DNA from: JBLNDG01 sp050261415 | GTDB lineage: Bacteria > Bacillota > Clostridia > Lutisporales > Lutisporaceae | DNA: 6,678 bases | Direction: 5' to 3' | Assembly (NCBI GenBank): GCA_050261415.1 | Contig: JBLNDG010000091.1 | Span: 1-6,678 of the forward strand | Part shown: piece by piece, positions 1 through 5,256 of the stretch | How the letters are laid out: every line of letters starts with the position of its first letter | Numbering within the stretch: position 1 is the first letter of the stretch | Notes under the pieces: model-generated | Told to the model about the DNA's origin: nothing | Database searches by the model: none | The model's input: the letters and a program-made list of their open reading frames with translations, nothing else | Made by a program: the position numbers and the translations under genes

Positions 1-113
1 TGGGGTTTTGTCACTTCTATTATATCACAGGAAGGGGCTTCTTGGACTTTTTTATTGCCCAAAACTATTGATTTTTCAATGTTCAACGCACATTAATAAT
101 GTGCGAAAGTTGA
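1..113 (-). mobile_element. possible 5' flank of a leftward-reading insertion element
   Basis: No open reading frame here looks like a protein. Read on the minus strand, the stretch is AT-rich and contains TATAAT (plus 19-24), with no good -35 box before it, as if a gene began just beyond the left edge. A perfect 9-bp inverted repeat with one central base (CGCACATTA / TAATGTGCG) lies at 87-105. Directly afterwards, the reading frame of the next gene opens without a start codon, so an insertion boundary near 105-120 would explain both. The element family cannot be named because its coding part is outside the window. The call is inference and the exact boundary is uncertain. Confidence 0.3.
87..105. 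repeat. perfect 9-bp inverted repeat
   Basis: CGCACATTA at 87-95 is the exact reverse complement of TAATGTGCG at 97-105, around a single A at 96. No T-run follows on either side, so it is not a convincing terminator. It sits at the presumed boundary between element-like DNA and the truncated gene and may be part of an element end. Confidence 0.55.
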
Positions 114-743
114 TTTATTAAGCATAATGACGGAAAAAATACAAAGGCTTTAATTGAAGATTATTTCAATGACAAAACTAATGATAATGAAAATTACGCT
201 GCAAAAGCAAATAGTGAAAATTTTTCAGAAACCAAAATAATAAATGGTAAAAAGGTAAAGACAAGTAAAGTAATTAAGACGGTTAAAATAAGTGATACTC
301 AAAGCATAACTTTTTATGAAAATGGTTATTTTGGTATTGGTGAAAAGATTGTAAAAGAACTTGATGAGTCATTAGGAATGAATACACTTTCTTCAACCTA
401 TACTGAATGGGCACAATATCAGTATGACGCCTACAATGGTGCGGGAGTATGGATGGGTGCTGCACTTGTAGGACAAAGCTTTATATTTGATGGCGAATTT
501 GTAGGTTTAAATTCTGAACCTACAGGCAGCTATGACTATAATAATGTATTATATTCATTGGTTGACCATGATGTTTGGACTATATTTGAAATAGGCGAAA
601 TAATATATGGAACTGCAAGATCATATTCAGATGTAACAATAAAACCTAGGGTGTCAAGTGATAATCATCTAATATATGCTTGTGTTGAAGCGTCAGCTGA
701 TGGAGATTGGTATGGTTATGGTGATGTTGGGATTATTGAATGA
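114..743 (+). pseudogene. 3' part of an unrecognised gene, start missing
   Basis: The frame is open for 209 codons from just after a TGA at 111-113 to a TGA at 741-743. The first in-frame ATG is at 378, has no ribosome site, and no in-frame GTG or TTG precedes it. Residues before that ATG read as ordinary protein (for example ALIEDYFND, then a Lys/Asn/Ser-rich stretch and a segment containing ITFYENGYFGIG). The real protein therefore began further upstream and has lost its N-terminus. The visible part is acidic and rich in Tyr, Gly and Asp, without membrane helices or cysteine pairs, ending in alternating hydrophobic stretches that suggest beta structure. A secreted protein is possible but the signal region is not present. 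I do not recognise the family. A strong terminator follows at 839-883. Treating 378-743 as a complete 121-aa gene would be misleading. Confidence 0.6.
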
Positions 744-956
744 TGAAGCATAAGTTGTCTAATAGCAAATAAAAACTACAAGTGGCTGTGTCTGAAGTGC
801 CATCTGTCAAGTAGACAGGGGAAAAAATGAAAAGTTATATGACGCCAATTGCTGAATGATGAATGACGATTGGCGTCATTTTTATGTAACCGTCAAAACC
901 AACACACATAGGCGACAACATAACGATATGAGATAATGCACCAAGGAGTATAGTGA
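744..956. other. intergenic stretch without a gene
   Basis: No coding frame is supportable here. The stretch holds a small hairpin (CTGTC 804-808 / GACAG 814-818) and the strong terminator listed separately. The remainder up to the inverted repeat at 957 shows nothing I can assign. Confidence 0.5.
839..883 (+). terminator. intrinsic terminator after the truncated gene
   Basis: ATGACGCCAAT (839-849) pairs perfectly with ATTGGCGTCAT (869-879), an 11-bp stem with a 19-nt loop, and five Ts (879-883) follow. It lies about 95 bases after the stop at 743 and would end transcription of that gene. The A-rich sequence before the stem gives only a weak minus-strand U-tract. Confidence 0.75.
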
Positions 957-980
957 GTGCCAGGGAAACCGCTGAAAAAT
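957..980 (+). repeat. left terminal inverted repeat
   Basis: This copy matches the reverse complement of 1983-2006 at 23 of 24 positions; the mismatch is C960 against A2003. Similarity ends abruptly on both sides (A956 against C2007 outside, TATAGC against GGCCAC inside), as expected of an element terminus. Confidence 0.8.
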
Positions 981-1025
981 TATAGCTATAGAATAAATAT
1001 ACCAAACAAAAAATAATTATACATT

Positions 1026-1052
1026 AAGGGGTTTAAGGAGGTTTAGCCCCTT
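1026..1052 (+). terminator. hairpin guarding the transposase relic
   Basis: AAGGGG (1026-1031) pairs with CCCCTT (1047-1052), followed by two more Ts. A second small stem, GCATTT / AAATGC, lies at 1055-1071. Hairpins just inside insertion sequences commonly block transcription entering from outside; that role is inferred here. Confidence 0.4.
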
Positions 1053-1079
1053 TTGCATTTCCATAAAATGCTTCGGTTT

Positions 1080-1141
1080 CAACGCTCAATATGGTATAAT
1101 AAAAGCATGTAAAGTATTGAAAATACGGAGGTTGAGCGTTG
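1080..1141 (+). promoter_or_regulatory. transposase promoter within a 10-bp inverted repeat
   Basis: CAACGCTCAA (1080-1089) is the perfect inverse of TTGAGCGTTG (1132-1141). Between the arms lie TATAAT (1095-1100), with only a poor -35 candidate TTCGGT 17 bp upstream (1072-1077), and the ribosome site GGAGG (1127-1131). Read-through RNA from outside would contain both arms and could fold so that the start region is closed, whereas RNA started at this promoter would lack the left arm. That regulatory reading is inference; the repeat, -10 box and ribosome site are directly visible. Confidence 0.5.
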
Positions 1142-1830
1142 CGTTGGAAAAAAATAATCCACAAATTGATATATTTACTCATCAGATAAAAAGCTTGTAT
1201 GTGATGCGTTTCGGAAAGTGATAAAAGAAATGAGAAGGTTCAATGAGCCATTTGCAGAACAGCAGCTGGAACAATTTGAAAATGAGATTGAAGAAGAATA
1301 CAGGGAGAACGAAAAGGTAAGTGTAAAGAAGTACCTGCAAATAGCACAGAAATATGCAGAATATCTTTATCTTAAGACCTATGATGAACTTCAAACAAAT
1401 GAAAAATATAAAGAAGCATTTGGAATACTATGGGATATCATAGATCGATACACAAACGGAAGATAAAAAATCAAAGATATTCAAATTCAATAAAAAGATA
1501 TGCCAACAATGTCCGTTGAAAGAGCAGTGTTTATAGAAGGACAAAGCCGGAAAATTTTATAGACAAGGAAGAAGGCTGGAAGTACCCCTAAGATATGATG
1601 CGGTATTAAGAGATAAAAAAAGGGTAGAAACAAAGGAATTTGAAGAAGCCAGCAATAAGAGGTTTAAAGCGGAAAGAAGATTTGCGACAATGGTAAGAAA
1701 TCATGGGCTGCGGAGATGTCGCTATGTGAGATTAAAGCGAGCGAAGATTAATATCACTTTAGCGAATATGGCATGTAATATAATCAGGATGGTAAATCTG
1801 CTTTGCCAGCCTGGCGTTGCTATATTGTAA
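1132..1830 (+). pseudogene. IS1182-family transposase relic, internally deleted
   Basis: Three blocks of one transposase survive. The first (TTG at 1132 or 1144, after GGAGG at 1127-1131) reads LEKNNPQIDIFTHQIKSLY, like IS1182-family N-termini. The second, in another frame from about 1193, runs VCDAFRKVIKEMRRFNEPF through WDIIDRYTNGR and stops at 1464-1466. The third, in the first frame again, resumes near 1477 with KIFKFNKKICQQCPLKEQC, passes a TAG at 1534-1536, and continues to RMVNLLCQPGVAIL before the TAA at 1828-1830. The CxxC motif and the final block with RFKAERRFATMVRNHG match the C-terminal part of this family; the Glu there may be the last residue of the DDE triad. About 230 codons remain of the roughly 450-550 usual, and the Asp-containing core is gone. 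The 82-codon frame at 1218-1466 is the middle block, not an independent gene. It cannot be an active transposase. Confidence 0.8.
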
Positions 1831-1834
1831 AGTT

Positions 1835-1860
1835 AAAGAGCTCCGATAAAGGAGCTCTTT
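1835..1860 (+). terminator. terminator of the transposase relic
   Basis: AAAGAGCTCC (1835-1844) pairs perfectly with GGAGCTCTTT (1851-1860) around a 6-nt loop, starting five bases after the transposase stop. The T-tract is short (three Ts within the stem), but the A-rich left arm would make it work weakly in both directions. Confidence 0.65.
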
Positions 1861-1982
1861 AAAGGGCTGTAAATGTTAATATATACATAATAGTCGTAGA
1901 TATATTTCCATATAAAGGAATATTTGTGAAGATCCCAATGAATAATCATTAATATCGGCGGAAAACCTTGATTTTCGTGGCC

Positions 1983-2006
1983 ATTTTTCAGCGGTTTCCC
2001 TGACAC
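1983..2006 (-). repeat. right terminal inverted repeat
   Basis: This is the inverted partner of 957-980, with 23 of 24 bases identical after reverse complementing. Read inward it continues into GGCCACGAAAATCAAGG, which the left copy lacks, so the two ends differ immediately inside the repeat. Confidence 0.8.
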
Positions 2007-2099
2007 CTTAACTTCAGTCGGTGGACATGTTTTCCGAGACGGCGCATTGTGAAGTCATCGTGCTGATGGTAAAGGAATAGATTTTATAATATAATATTT

Positions 2100-2118
2100 G
2101 GGACGAAAGACCTGTCCC
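2100..2118 (-). terminator. weak hairpin after the kinase gene
   Basis: GGGAC (2100-2104) pairs with GTCCC (2114-2118) just past the kinase stop on the minus strand. What follows in the transcription direction is AAATATTATATT, not a clean U-run, so termination would be weak. TGTCC (2113-2117) can instead pair with GGACA (2130-2134), which overlaps the last kinase codons. Confidence 0.35.
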
Positions 2119-2119
2119 C

Positions 2120-3490
2120 TTATCCTTTTGGACACTCACTTATGCCATTAATAGGTAAATTAATAGTCATTTTGGTTCCCTCATTTGGATAACTATCTAC
2201 AAATATGCTTCCATTATGAGCATCAACAATCCATTTAACAATTGACAGACCAAGTCCAGTGCCATTTCTGCTTCTGGATTTATCAACTCTATAAAATCTG
2301 TCAAAGATATAAGGCATTTCTTCTTTTTTAATGCCAACTCCAGTATCTTGCACGATAATTTTGGTAAAACTTGAGTCTTTAAAAAGACTTACTTTTATTT
2401 TTCCACCGGGTTTGTTGTATTTGATAGCGTTTTCGATGATATTCATAAGTGCCATTGTTACTAATGCCTGATCTCCGCGTATTTCTAAATTGTTTTCCAA
2501 TTCTGTGGACAATTCTATTTTTGAATTAGAAGCAAGCTTTCGTAGTTCTTCGCATAAATCGTTTACAATAGTACTTATATTTATGTTTTCGATTTCAAGT
2601 TGGGTTCTACCTTCATCACTTCTGGTGAGAAACAGAAGCTGTGAAACCATGTGTGACATACTTTTGCTTTCTTTAAGAATAACTGTAATGTTCTCTTCTA
2701 ATTCAGATAATGTTCTTTTACCAGACAATGATTCTTCTGCATATGCTGAGATAACCGCAAGCGGGGTTCTTAACTCATGGGATGCATCTGAAGTAAACTG
2801 TCGTTCTCGATTAAATGATGCTTCTAATTTATTCAGCATTTCATCAAAGGTCAATGCCAGCCTTCCAACTTCATCTTCGACTATCGGCAGATTTAAGCGC
2901 TTTTTCAAATTTCCACGACCAATTTCTATTGCTGTTTTTGTTATCCTATCTATCGGGGCCAACGCTTTTCCTGATATGAACATTCCACCGGCTATAGCTA
3001 TAATTATATAAATGGGGATTGCAAAAAGACTCACAACAATTAAATTATTAAGAGTTGCAATTACAGACTTTAATGGGCGGCTTCCCCTGATCCAGGCGAT
3101 TATTTTATTATCATTATAAAGTGGCTGGTCAAAAATAATCCATTTGTCTTTTTTTATATTAATATATCTTGGCTTATCATAATCTGGCGGAGTTTCAGCA
3201 AATTCATGATTTGCTCCAATGCCTTCAATTAAATGATTTTCTAGATCAAATACATATATATAAGTTCCTGATGCAACCAGGTTATTTGGCTCAATAAAAC
3301 GGACATTGTTGTTTTCTATATCAACTGTTGCTAAGGCTTGTGAGACATGAACCATTACAAGGCTTTCCTCACTTCTATACATTATATTTGACATGGAAAT
3401 ATATAGGTATGGAACAAATACTCCGAGCAATAGGAGAAGAGAGAACACATACCATAAAGTTAATTTATTTCTGATTGTTAGATTTTTCAT
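2120..3490 (-). CDS. membrane sensor histidine kinase (HAMP, HisKA, HATPase_c)
   Basis: The 456-aa protein senses a signal outside the cell and phosphorylates the regulator encoded just before it. A membrane helix at about 12-32, an extracellular domain of roughly 115 residues (33-149) and a second helix at about 150-173 precede a HAMP linker (about 174-226). The HisKA motif SDASHELRTP places the phospho-accepting His at 238. The ATPase domain has the N box around ENAIKYNKPGG (353-363), DTGVGI (382-387), the FDRFY box (396-400) and GTGLGLS (410-416), so all catalytic motifs are present. ATG at 3490-3488 overlaps the regulator's stop codon by 4 bp (ATGA) and has AAGGAG five bases upstream, which implies translational coupling. 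The sensor domain has no motif that names the ligand; CusS/CopS-type and cell-envelope stress kinases share this layout. The final ECPKG residues lie in a hairpin-forming sequence and may be an altered C-terminus. Confidence 0.93.
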   Translation of the reverse strand: MKNLTIRNKLTLWYVFSLLLLLGVFVPYLYISMSNIMYRSEESLVMVHVSQALATVDIENNNVRFIEPNNLVASGTYIYVFDLENHLIEGIGANHEFAETPPDYDKPRYINIKKDKWIIFDQPLYNDNKIIAWIRGSRPLKSVIATLNNLIVVSLFAIPIYIIIAIAGGMFISGKALAPIDRITKTAIEIGRGNLKKRLNLPIVEDEVGRLALTFDEMLNKLEASFNRERQFTSDASHELRTPLAVISAYAEESLSGKRTLSELEENITVILKESKSMSHMVSQLLFLTRSDEGRTQLEIENINISTIVNDLCEELRKLASNSKIELSTELENNLEIRGDQALVTMALMNIIENAIKYNKPGGKIKVSLFKDSSFTKIIVQDTGVGIKKEEMPYIFDRFYRVDKSRSRNGTGLGLSIVKWIVDAHNGSIFVDSYPNEGTKMTINLPINGISECPKG

Positions 3491-4170
3491 GTTTTCTCCT
3501 TCAACACATATCCACTGCCTCTCACAGTGTGGATCAGTTTATTGTCAAAACCCTCATCAATTTTCCCTCTTAAATATCTTATATAAACATCGACAATATT
3601 TGAATTGTAGTCAAAGTCATAATTCCAAACATGCTCAGCGATTTGAGTTCGAGTAACAATCCTTTCTTTATTCTTCATAAGATATTCAAGGACTGAATAT
3701 TCTTTTGCAGTAAGTTCTATAAGTTTCTCGTTCCTTTTCACTATATGAGTGCGTATATCTAGTGTTAAATCTGAAATACATAGCGTATCATCACGAGTGT
3801 CTACATTTCTTCTCAATAAAGCCCTGATTCTTGCTAGCAGTTCGTCAAAGGAAAAAGGTTTTACCAGATAATCATCAGCTCCTGAATCCAGACCCTTAAC
3901 CCTATCTTCTATTGAGTCTTTTGCTGTAAGCAATAAGACAGGTGTTAAAACACCCTTAGTTCTAACTCCTTTCAATAGTGTCAAGCCATCAATAATCGGT
4001 AGCATTATATCAAGGACAATACAGTCATATTCGGTTACTTCCAATAAATATTGACCTTCTTCTCCATCTTTGCACATATCAACACTGTAACCTTCTTCTT
4101 TTAACCTCTTTGCAATTATTTTAAGGAGTGAAGGCTCATCTTCTACAATTAATATTTTAATTATAACCAA
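3487..4170 (-). CDS. OmpR-family response regulator
   Basis: This DNA-binding partner of the adjacent kinase is 227 aa, typical for the family. The receiver domain (about 5-117) has the acidic residues E10 and D11, phospho-acceptor D54 in LDIMLP, switch T82 in LLLTAKD and K104 in LVKPF. The C-terminal winged helix (about 128-225) shows ELTAKEYSVLEYL, the recognition-helix segment NIVDVYIRYLRGKID and the closing VRGSGYVL. The start is problematic. TTG at 4170 directly abuts the ribosome site AAAGGAG (4177-4171). The next codons are GTT, ATA, ATT, AAA, ATA, and homologues normally begin MIKILIVEDE or MKILIVEDE. The true initiation codon may therefore be ATA (4164, 6-nt spacing) or ATT (4161). 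The call of function is secure; the start and thus expression level are not. Tandem repeats and a -10 box lie upstream, suggesting autoregulation. Confidence 0.93.
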   Translation of the reverse strand: MVIIKILIVEDEPSLLKIIAKRLKEEGYSVDMCKDGEEGQYLLEVTEYDCIVLDIMLPIIDGLTLLKGVRTKGVLTPVLLLTAKDSIEDRVKGLDSGADDYLVKPFSFDELLARIRALLRRNVDTRDDTLCISDLTLDIRTHIVKRNEKLIELTAKEYSVLEYLMKNKERIVTRTQIAEHVWNYDFDYNSNIVDVYIRYLRGKIDEGFDNKLIHTVRGSGYVLKEKT

Positions 4171-4177
4171 CTCCTTT
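4171..4177 (-). promoter_or_regulatory. ribosome site that questions the regulator's start codon
   Basis: AAAGGAG on the minus strand ends at 4171, with zero bases before the TTG at 4170-4168. Initiation normally needs about 5-9 bases of spacing, which would select ATA (4164-4162) or ATT (4161-4159). Neither is a usual start codon. Confidence 0.6.
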
Positions 4178-4191
4178 CTTATTCTTTATAT

Positions 4192-4224
4192 ATTATAACC
4201 TAATAGGATTAAAGCAAGATTAAA
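4192..4224 (-). promoter_or_regulatory. two-component operon promoter with tandem operator
   Basis: On the minus strand, TTAATCT (4223-4217), four bases and TTAATCC (4212-4206) form a direct repeat with 11-bp period. TATAAT (4197-4192) follows after 8 bp. The repeat covers the -35 position and no good -35 hexamer exists, the usual arrangement for promoters activated by OmpR-family regulators. It would make the operon autoregulated. The repeat and spacing are seen; activation is inferred. Confidence 0.6.
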
Positions 4225-4238
4225 TAATTCTCATTTTG

Positions 4239-4272
4239 TTTTAATGTTTGCTTAATGTGATAATGCAATAAT
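4239..4272 (+). promoter_or_regulatory. PepSY gene promoter with tandem operator
   Basis: TTAATGT (4241-4247), TTGC and TTAATGT (4252-4258) form a perfect heptamer repeat with 11-bp period. AATAAT (4267-4272), a 5/6 match to TATAAT, begins 8 bp later, the same geometry as on the opposite strand. Start of transcription would be near 4279, leaving a leader of about 38 bases before the gene. Regulation by the neighbouring OmpR-type protein is inferred from position and repeat similarity. Confidence 0.6.
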
Positions 4273-4316
4273 AAGACTAGAGCAAATGCTCAATAAAAAA
4301 ATTTGGAGGTAGTATC

Positions 4317-4883
4317 ATGGCATTTAAAGACAGACTCAAGAAATTTGCAGCTCCATTGTTGGCTGCTACTGTAGTATTTACTGGTGTTGCAAGTTATGGG
4401 GTGACAAATGCATTTGCAGCATCTACACCTGTACCATCAGCACCATCGACAGTAAGTCAGGAAGTAAAGGGGCGAACCCCTGACTATCAAGCTTCAATTA
4501 CGCTTGGTCAGCAGGACAATAGCGTGGACGAAAGTAAAGGTAACGAAAATGAAGCAAAAGATGATGCTGCACTTGCATCAAAAGCGAAAATCAGCAAGGA
4601 GGATGCAATAAATGCAGCAAAAGCGGCATATCCTGAATACAGTGTTAAAAATGCTGATTTGGGAGATGAAAACGGAAACCTGGTTTATGAGGTAAAAATG
4701 TCAGACAAAGCCGGTACGATATTGGAAGTAAAGGTTGATGCCGGTAATGCAAATATTTTAGCAGCCGACAAGGATAATGAAGAAGAAAAAGATGCGCTGG
4801 GAAACGAGAAGGCTGATACTCAAGATAAAGAATCTGGTTCTGAGATAGATACTGATAATGTTGAAGAAGAAGTAGAAGAATAA
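4317..4883 (+). CDS. secreted PepSY-domain protein
   Basis: The 188-aa protein starts with a Lys-rich N-terminus and a hydrophobic helix (about 11-30), with a probable signal-peptidase site after NAFA (A34). There is no lipobox Cys. A Pro/Ser/Thr-rich linker follows. One PepSY domain spans about 92-150: ISKEDAINAAKAAYPEY, then NLVYEVKM, then ILEVKVDAGNANIL. The last 40 residues are almost entirely acidic or polar (DNEEEKDA to EEEVEE) and probably disordered or cation-binding. ATG at 4317 has TTTGGAGG (4304-4311 region) at good spacing. PepSY proteins act outside the membrane and are often proposed to inhibit peptidases or modulate sensors; no catalytic residues are present. Divergent position from an OmpR-kinase pair and a shared operator type suggest it is a target, and perhaps a feedback partner, of that system. 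Function beyond this is inference. Confidence 0.88.
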   Translation: MAFKDRLKKFAAPLLAATVVFTGVASYGVTNAFAASTPVPSAPSTVSQEVKGRTPDYQASITLGQQDNSVDESKGNENEAKDDAALASKAKISKEDAINAAKAAYPEYSVKNADLGDENGNLVYEVKMSDKAGTILEVKVDAGNANILAADKDNEEEKDALGNEKADTQDKESGSEIDTDNVEEEVEE

Positions 4884-4906
4884 AAAGTTTATCACTGATA
4901 CATAAG

Positions 4907-4935
4907 GCACTGCTATTAAATAGCGGTGCTTTTTT
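4907..4935 (+). terminator. intrinsic terminator of the PepSY gene
   Basis: GCACTGCTA (4907-4915) pairs with TAGCGGTGC (4921-4929), nine pairs with one G-T, around a 5-nt loop, followed by six Ts (4930-4935). It lies 24 bases after the stop and isolates the PepSY gene from the next cluster. Confidence 0.88.
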
Positions 4936-4983
4936 CAACAAAAGTTCCTTAAGAGATGAGACAATATTGCTTTTCTACTCAAA

Positions 4984-5028
4984 TTTTAATCTTTGCTTAA
5001 TGTACCAATCATTTCTCCATGCAATACT
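4984..5028 (+). promoter_or_regulatory. third tandem operator, upstream of the broken regulator/permease cluster
   Basis: Bases 4984-5003 match 4239-4258 at 19 of 20 positions (C4991 replaces G4246), giving TTAATCT-TTGC-TTAATGT with 11-bp period. No -10-like hexamer stands 8 bp away. AATACT (5023-5028) lies 19 bp away, which is 8 plus one helical turn. The site implies that the same regulator once controlled, or still binds before, this cluster. Which -10 is used is uncertain. Confidence 0.55.
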
Positions 5029-5061
5029 AAAAAATAAATAGTATGGTAATGCTATATACTA
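5024..5061. repeat. three alternating ATACTA/TAGTAT half-sites
   Basis: ATACTA (5024-5029), TAGTAT (5039-5044) and ATACTA (5056-5061) alternate in orientation. The middle one can pair with either neighbour, giving two mutually exclusive 6-bp hairpins or a second DNA-binding site between the operator and the gene start. With sequence this AT-rich, chance is a real alternative. Confidence 0.35.
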
Positions 5062-5112
5062 AACATTTTTTTTGATAAAATATTCATATAAAGCTTTGTA
5101 TGGAGGTTTACC

Positions 5113-5256
5113 ATGAACAAGATAAAAATCTTAATTATAGAGGACGAAAAACAGATTCCTCGTTTTTTGGAGCTGGAGCTTTCACATGAAGGTTATATGG
5201 TTGATATTGCTTATGATTGCAGGAGCGGATTGAAAAAGGCGATTGGAAAGGAATAA
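5113..5256 (+). pseudogene. response regulator, first 47 codons only
   Basis: The ATG follows GGAGG (5102-5106) at 6-nt spacing. The frame reads MNKIKILIIEDEKQIPRFLE, continues to GYMVDIAYDCRSGLKKA, and ends in a TAA at 5254-5256. This is a receiver-domain N-terminus with the acidic residues E10 and D11. It stops just before the segment that would hold the phospho-acceptor Asp (residue 54 in the intact regulator nearby). The switch Thr, conserved Lys and the whole DNA-binding domain are missing. It cannot act as a response regulator. The ABC permease frame opens inside it (5243) in another phase, so a deletion joined two genes here. In such clusters a kinase and an ABC ATPase gene often stand between regulator and permease; that they were here is inference. 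Confidence 0.85.

Larger units (their letters stand above)
957..2006. mobile_element. possible 1.05-kb element with 24-bp terminal inverted repeats
   Basis: The ends carry a 24-bp inverted repeat with one mismatch: the shared core CAGGGAAACCGCTGAAAAAT stands at 961-980 and inverted at 1983-2002. If the outer ends are set at 958 and 2005, the element has TG...CA termini, as in IS21-family elements and some others; assignment to IS21 is only a suggestion. No istA/istB-like gene is inside. Most of the interior is a deleted IS1182-type unit with different boundary signals, so this is either a non-autonomous element that captured the relic or the two facing ends of an element whose middle was replaced. 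No convincing target duplication is visible: the flanks are GTGAG on the left and CCTTA on the right. Confidence 0.45.
1861..2119. other. gene-free stretch between relic and kinase gene
   Basis: No coding sequence is supportable. The stretch is AT-rich up to about 1960, then holds the right terminal repeat (1983-2006) and a GC-richer tail (2010-2080) that I could not assign. An AT run (TATAATATAATATT, 2085-2098) precedes the hairpin next to the kinase stop codon. Confidence 0.5.

Noticed and set aside
378..743. Complete 121-aa gene starting at ATG 378
   Set aside because: There is no ribosome site, and the frame stays open with protein-like composition well upstream; it is part of a larger truncated gene.
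790..835. Possible left end of an IS3-family element (GAAGTGCCATCTGTC, then GTAGACAG)
   Set aside because: It looks vaguely like IS3-group ends, but no transposase or opposite end is visible, and the resemblance is from memory only.
2490..3011. 173-codon plus-strand frame inside the kinase gene
   Set aside because: It is antisense to HisKA/HAMP coding sequence with intact motifs on the other strand; a shadow frame.
4468..4481. Hairpin AGGGGCGAACCCCT inside the PepSY gene
   Set aside because: It is in frame within the variable linker, has no T-run and no partner signal; probably chance.
4645..4941. 98-codon minus-strand frame opposite the PepSY gene
   Set aside because: It covers the PepSY domain and the terminator in antisense; composition is that of a shadow frame.
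5072..5092. TTGATA and TATAAA as a sigma-A promoter for the broken regulator
   Set aside because: The two boxes are only 9 bp apart, far short of 16-18; TATAAA alone may be a -10 but the pair is not a promoter.
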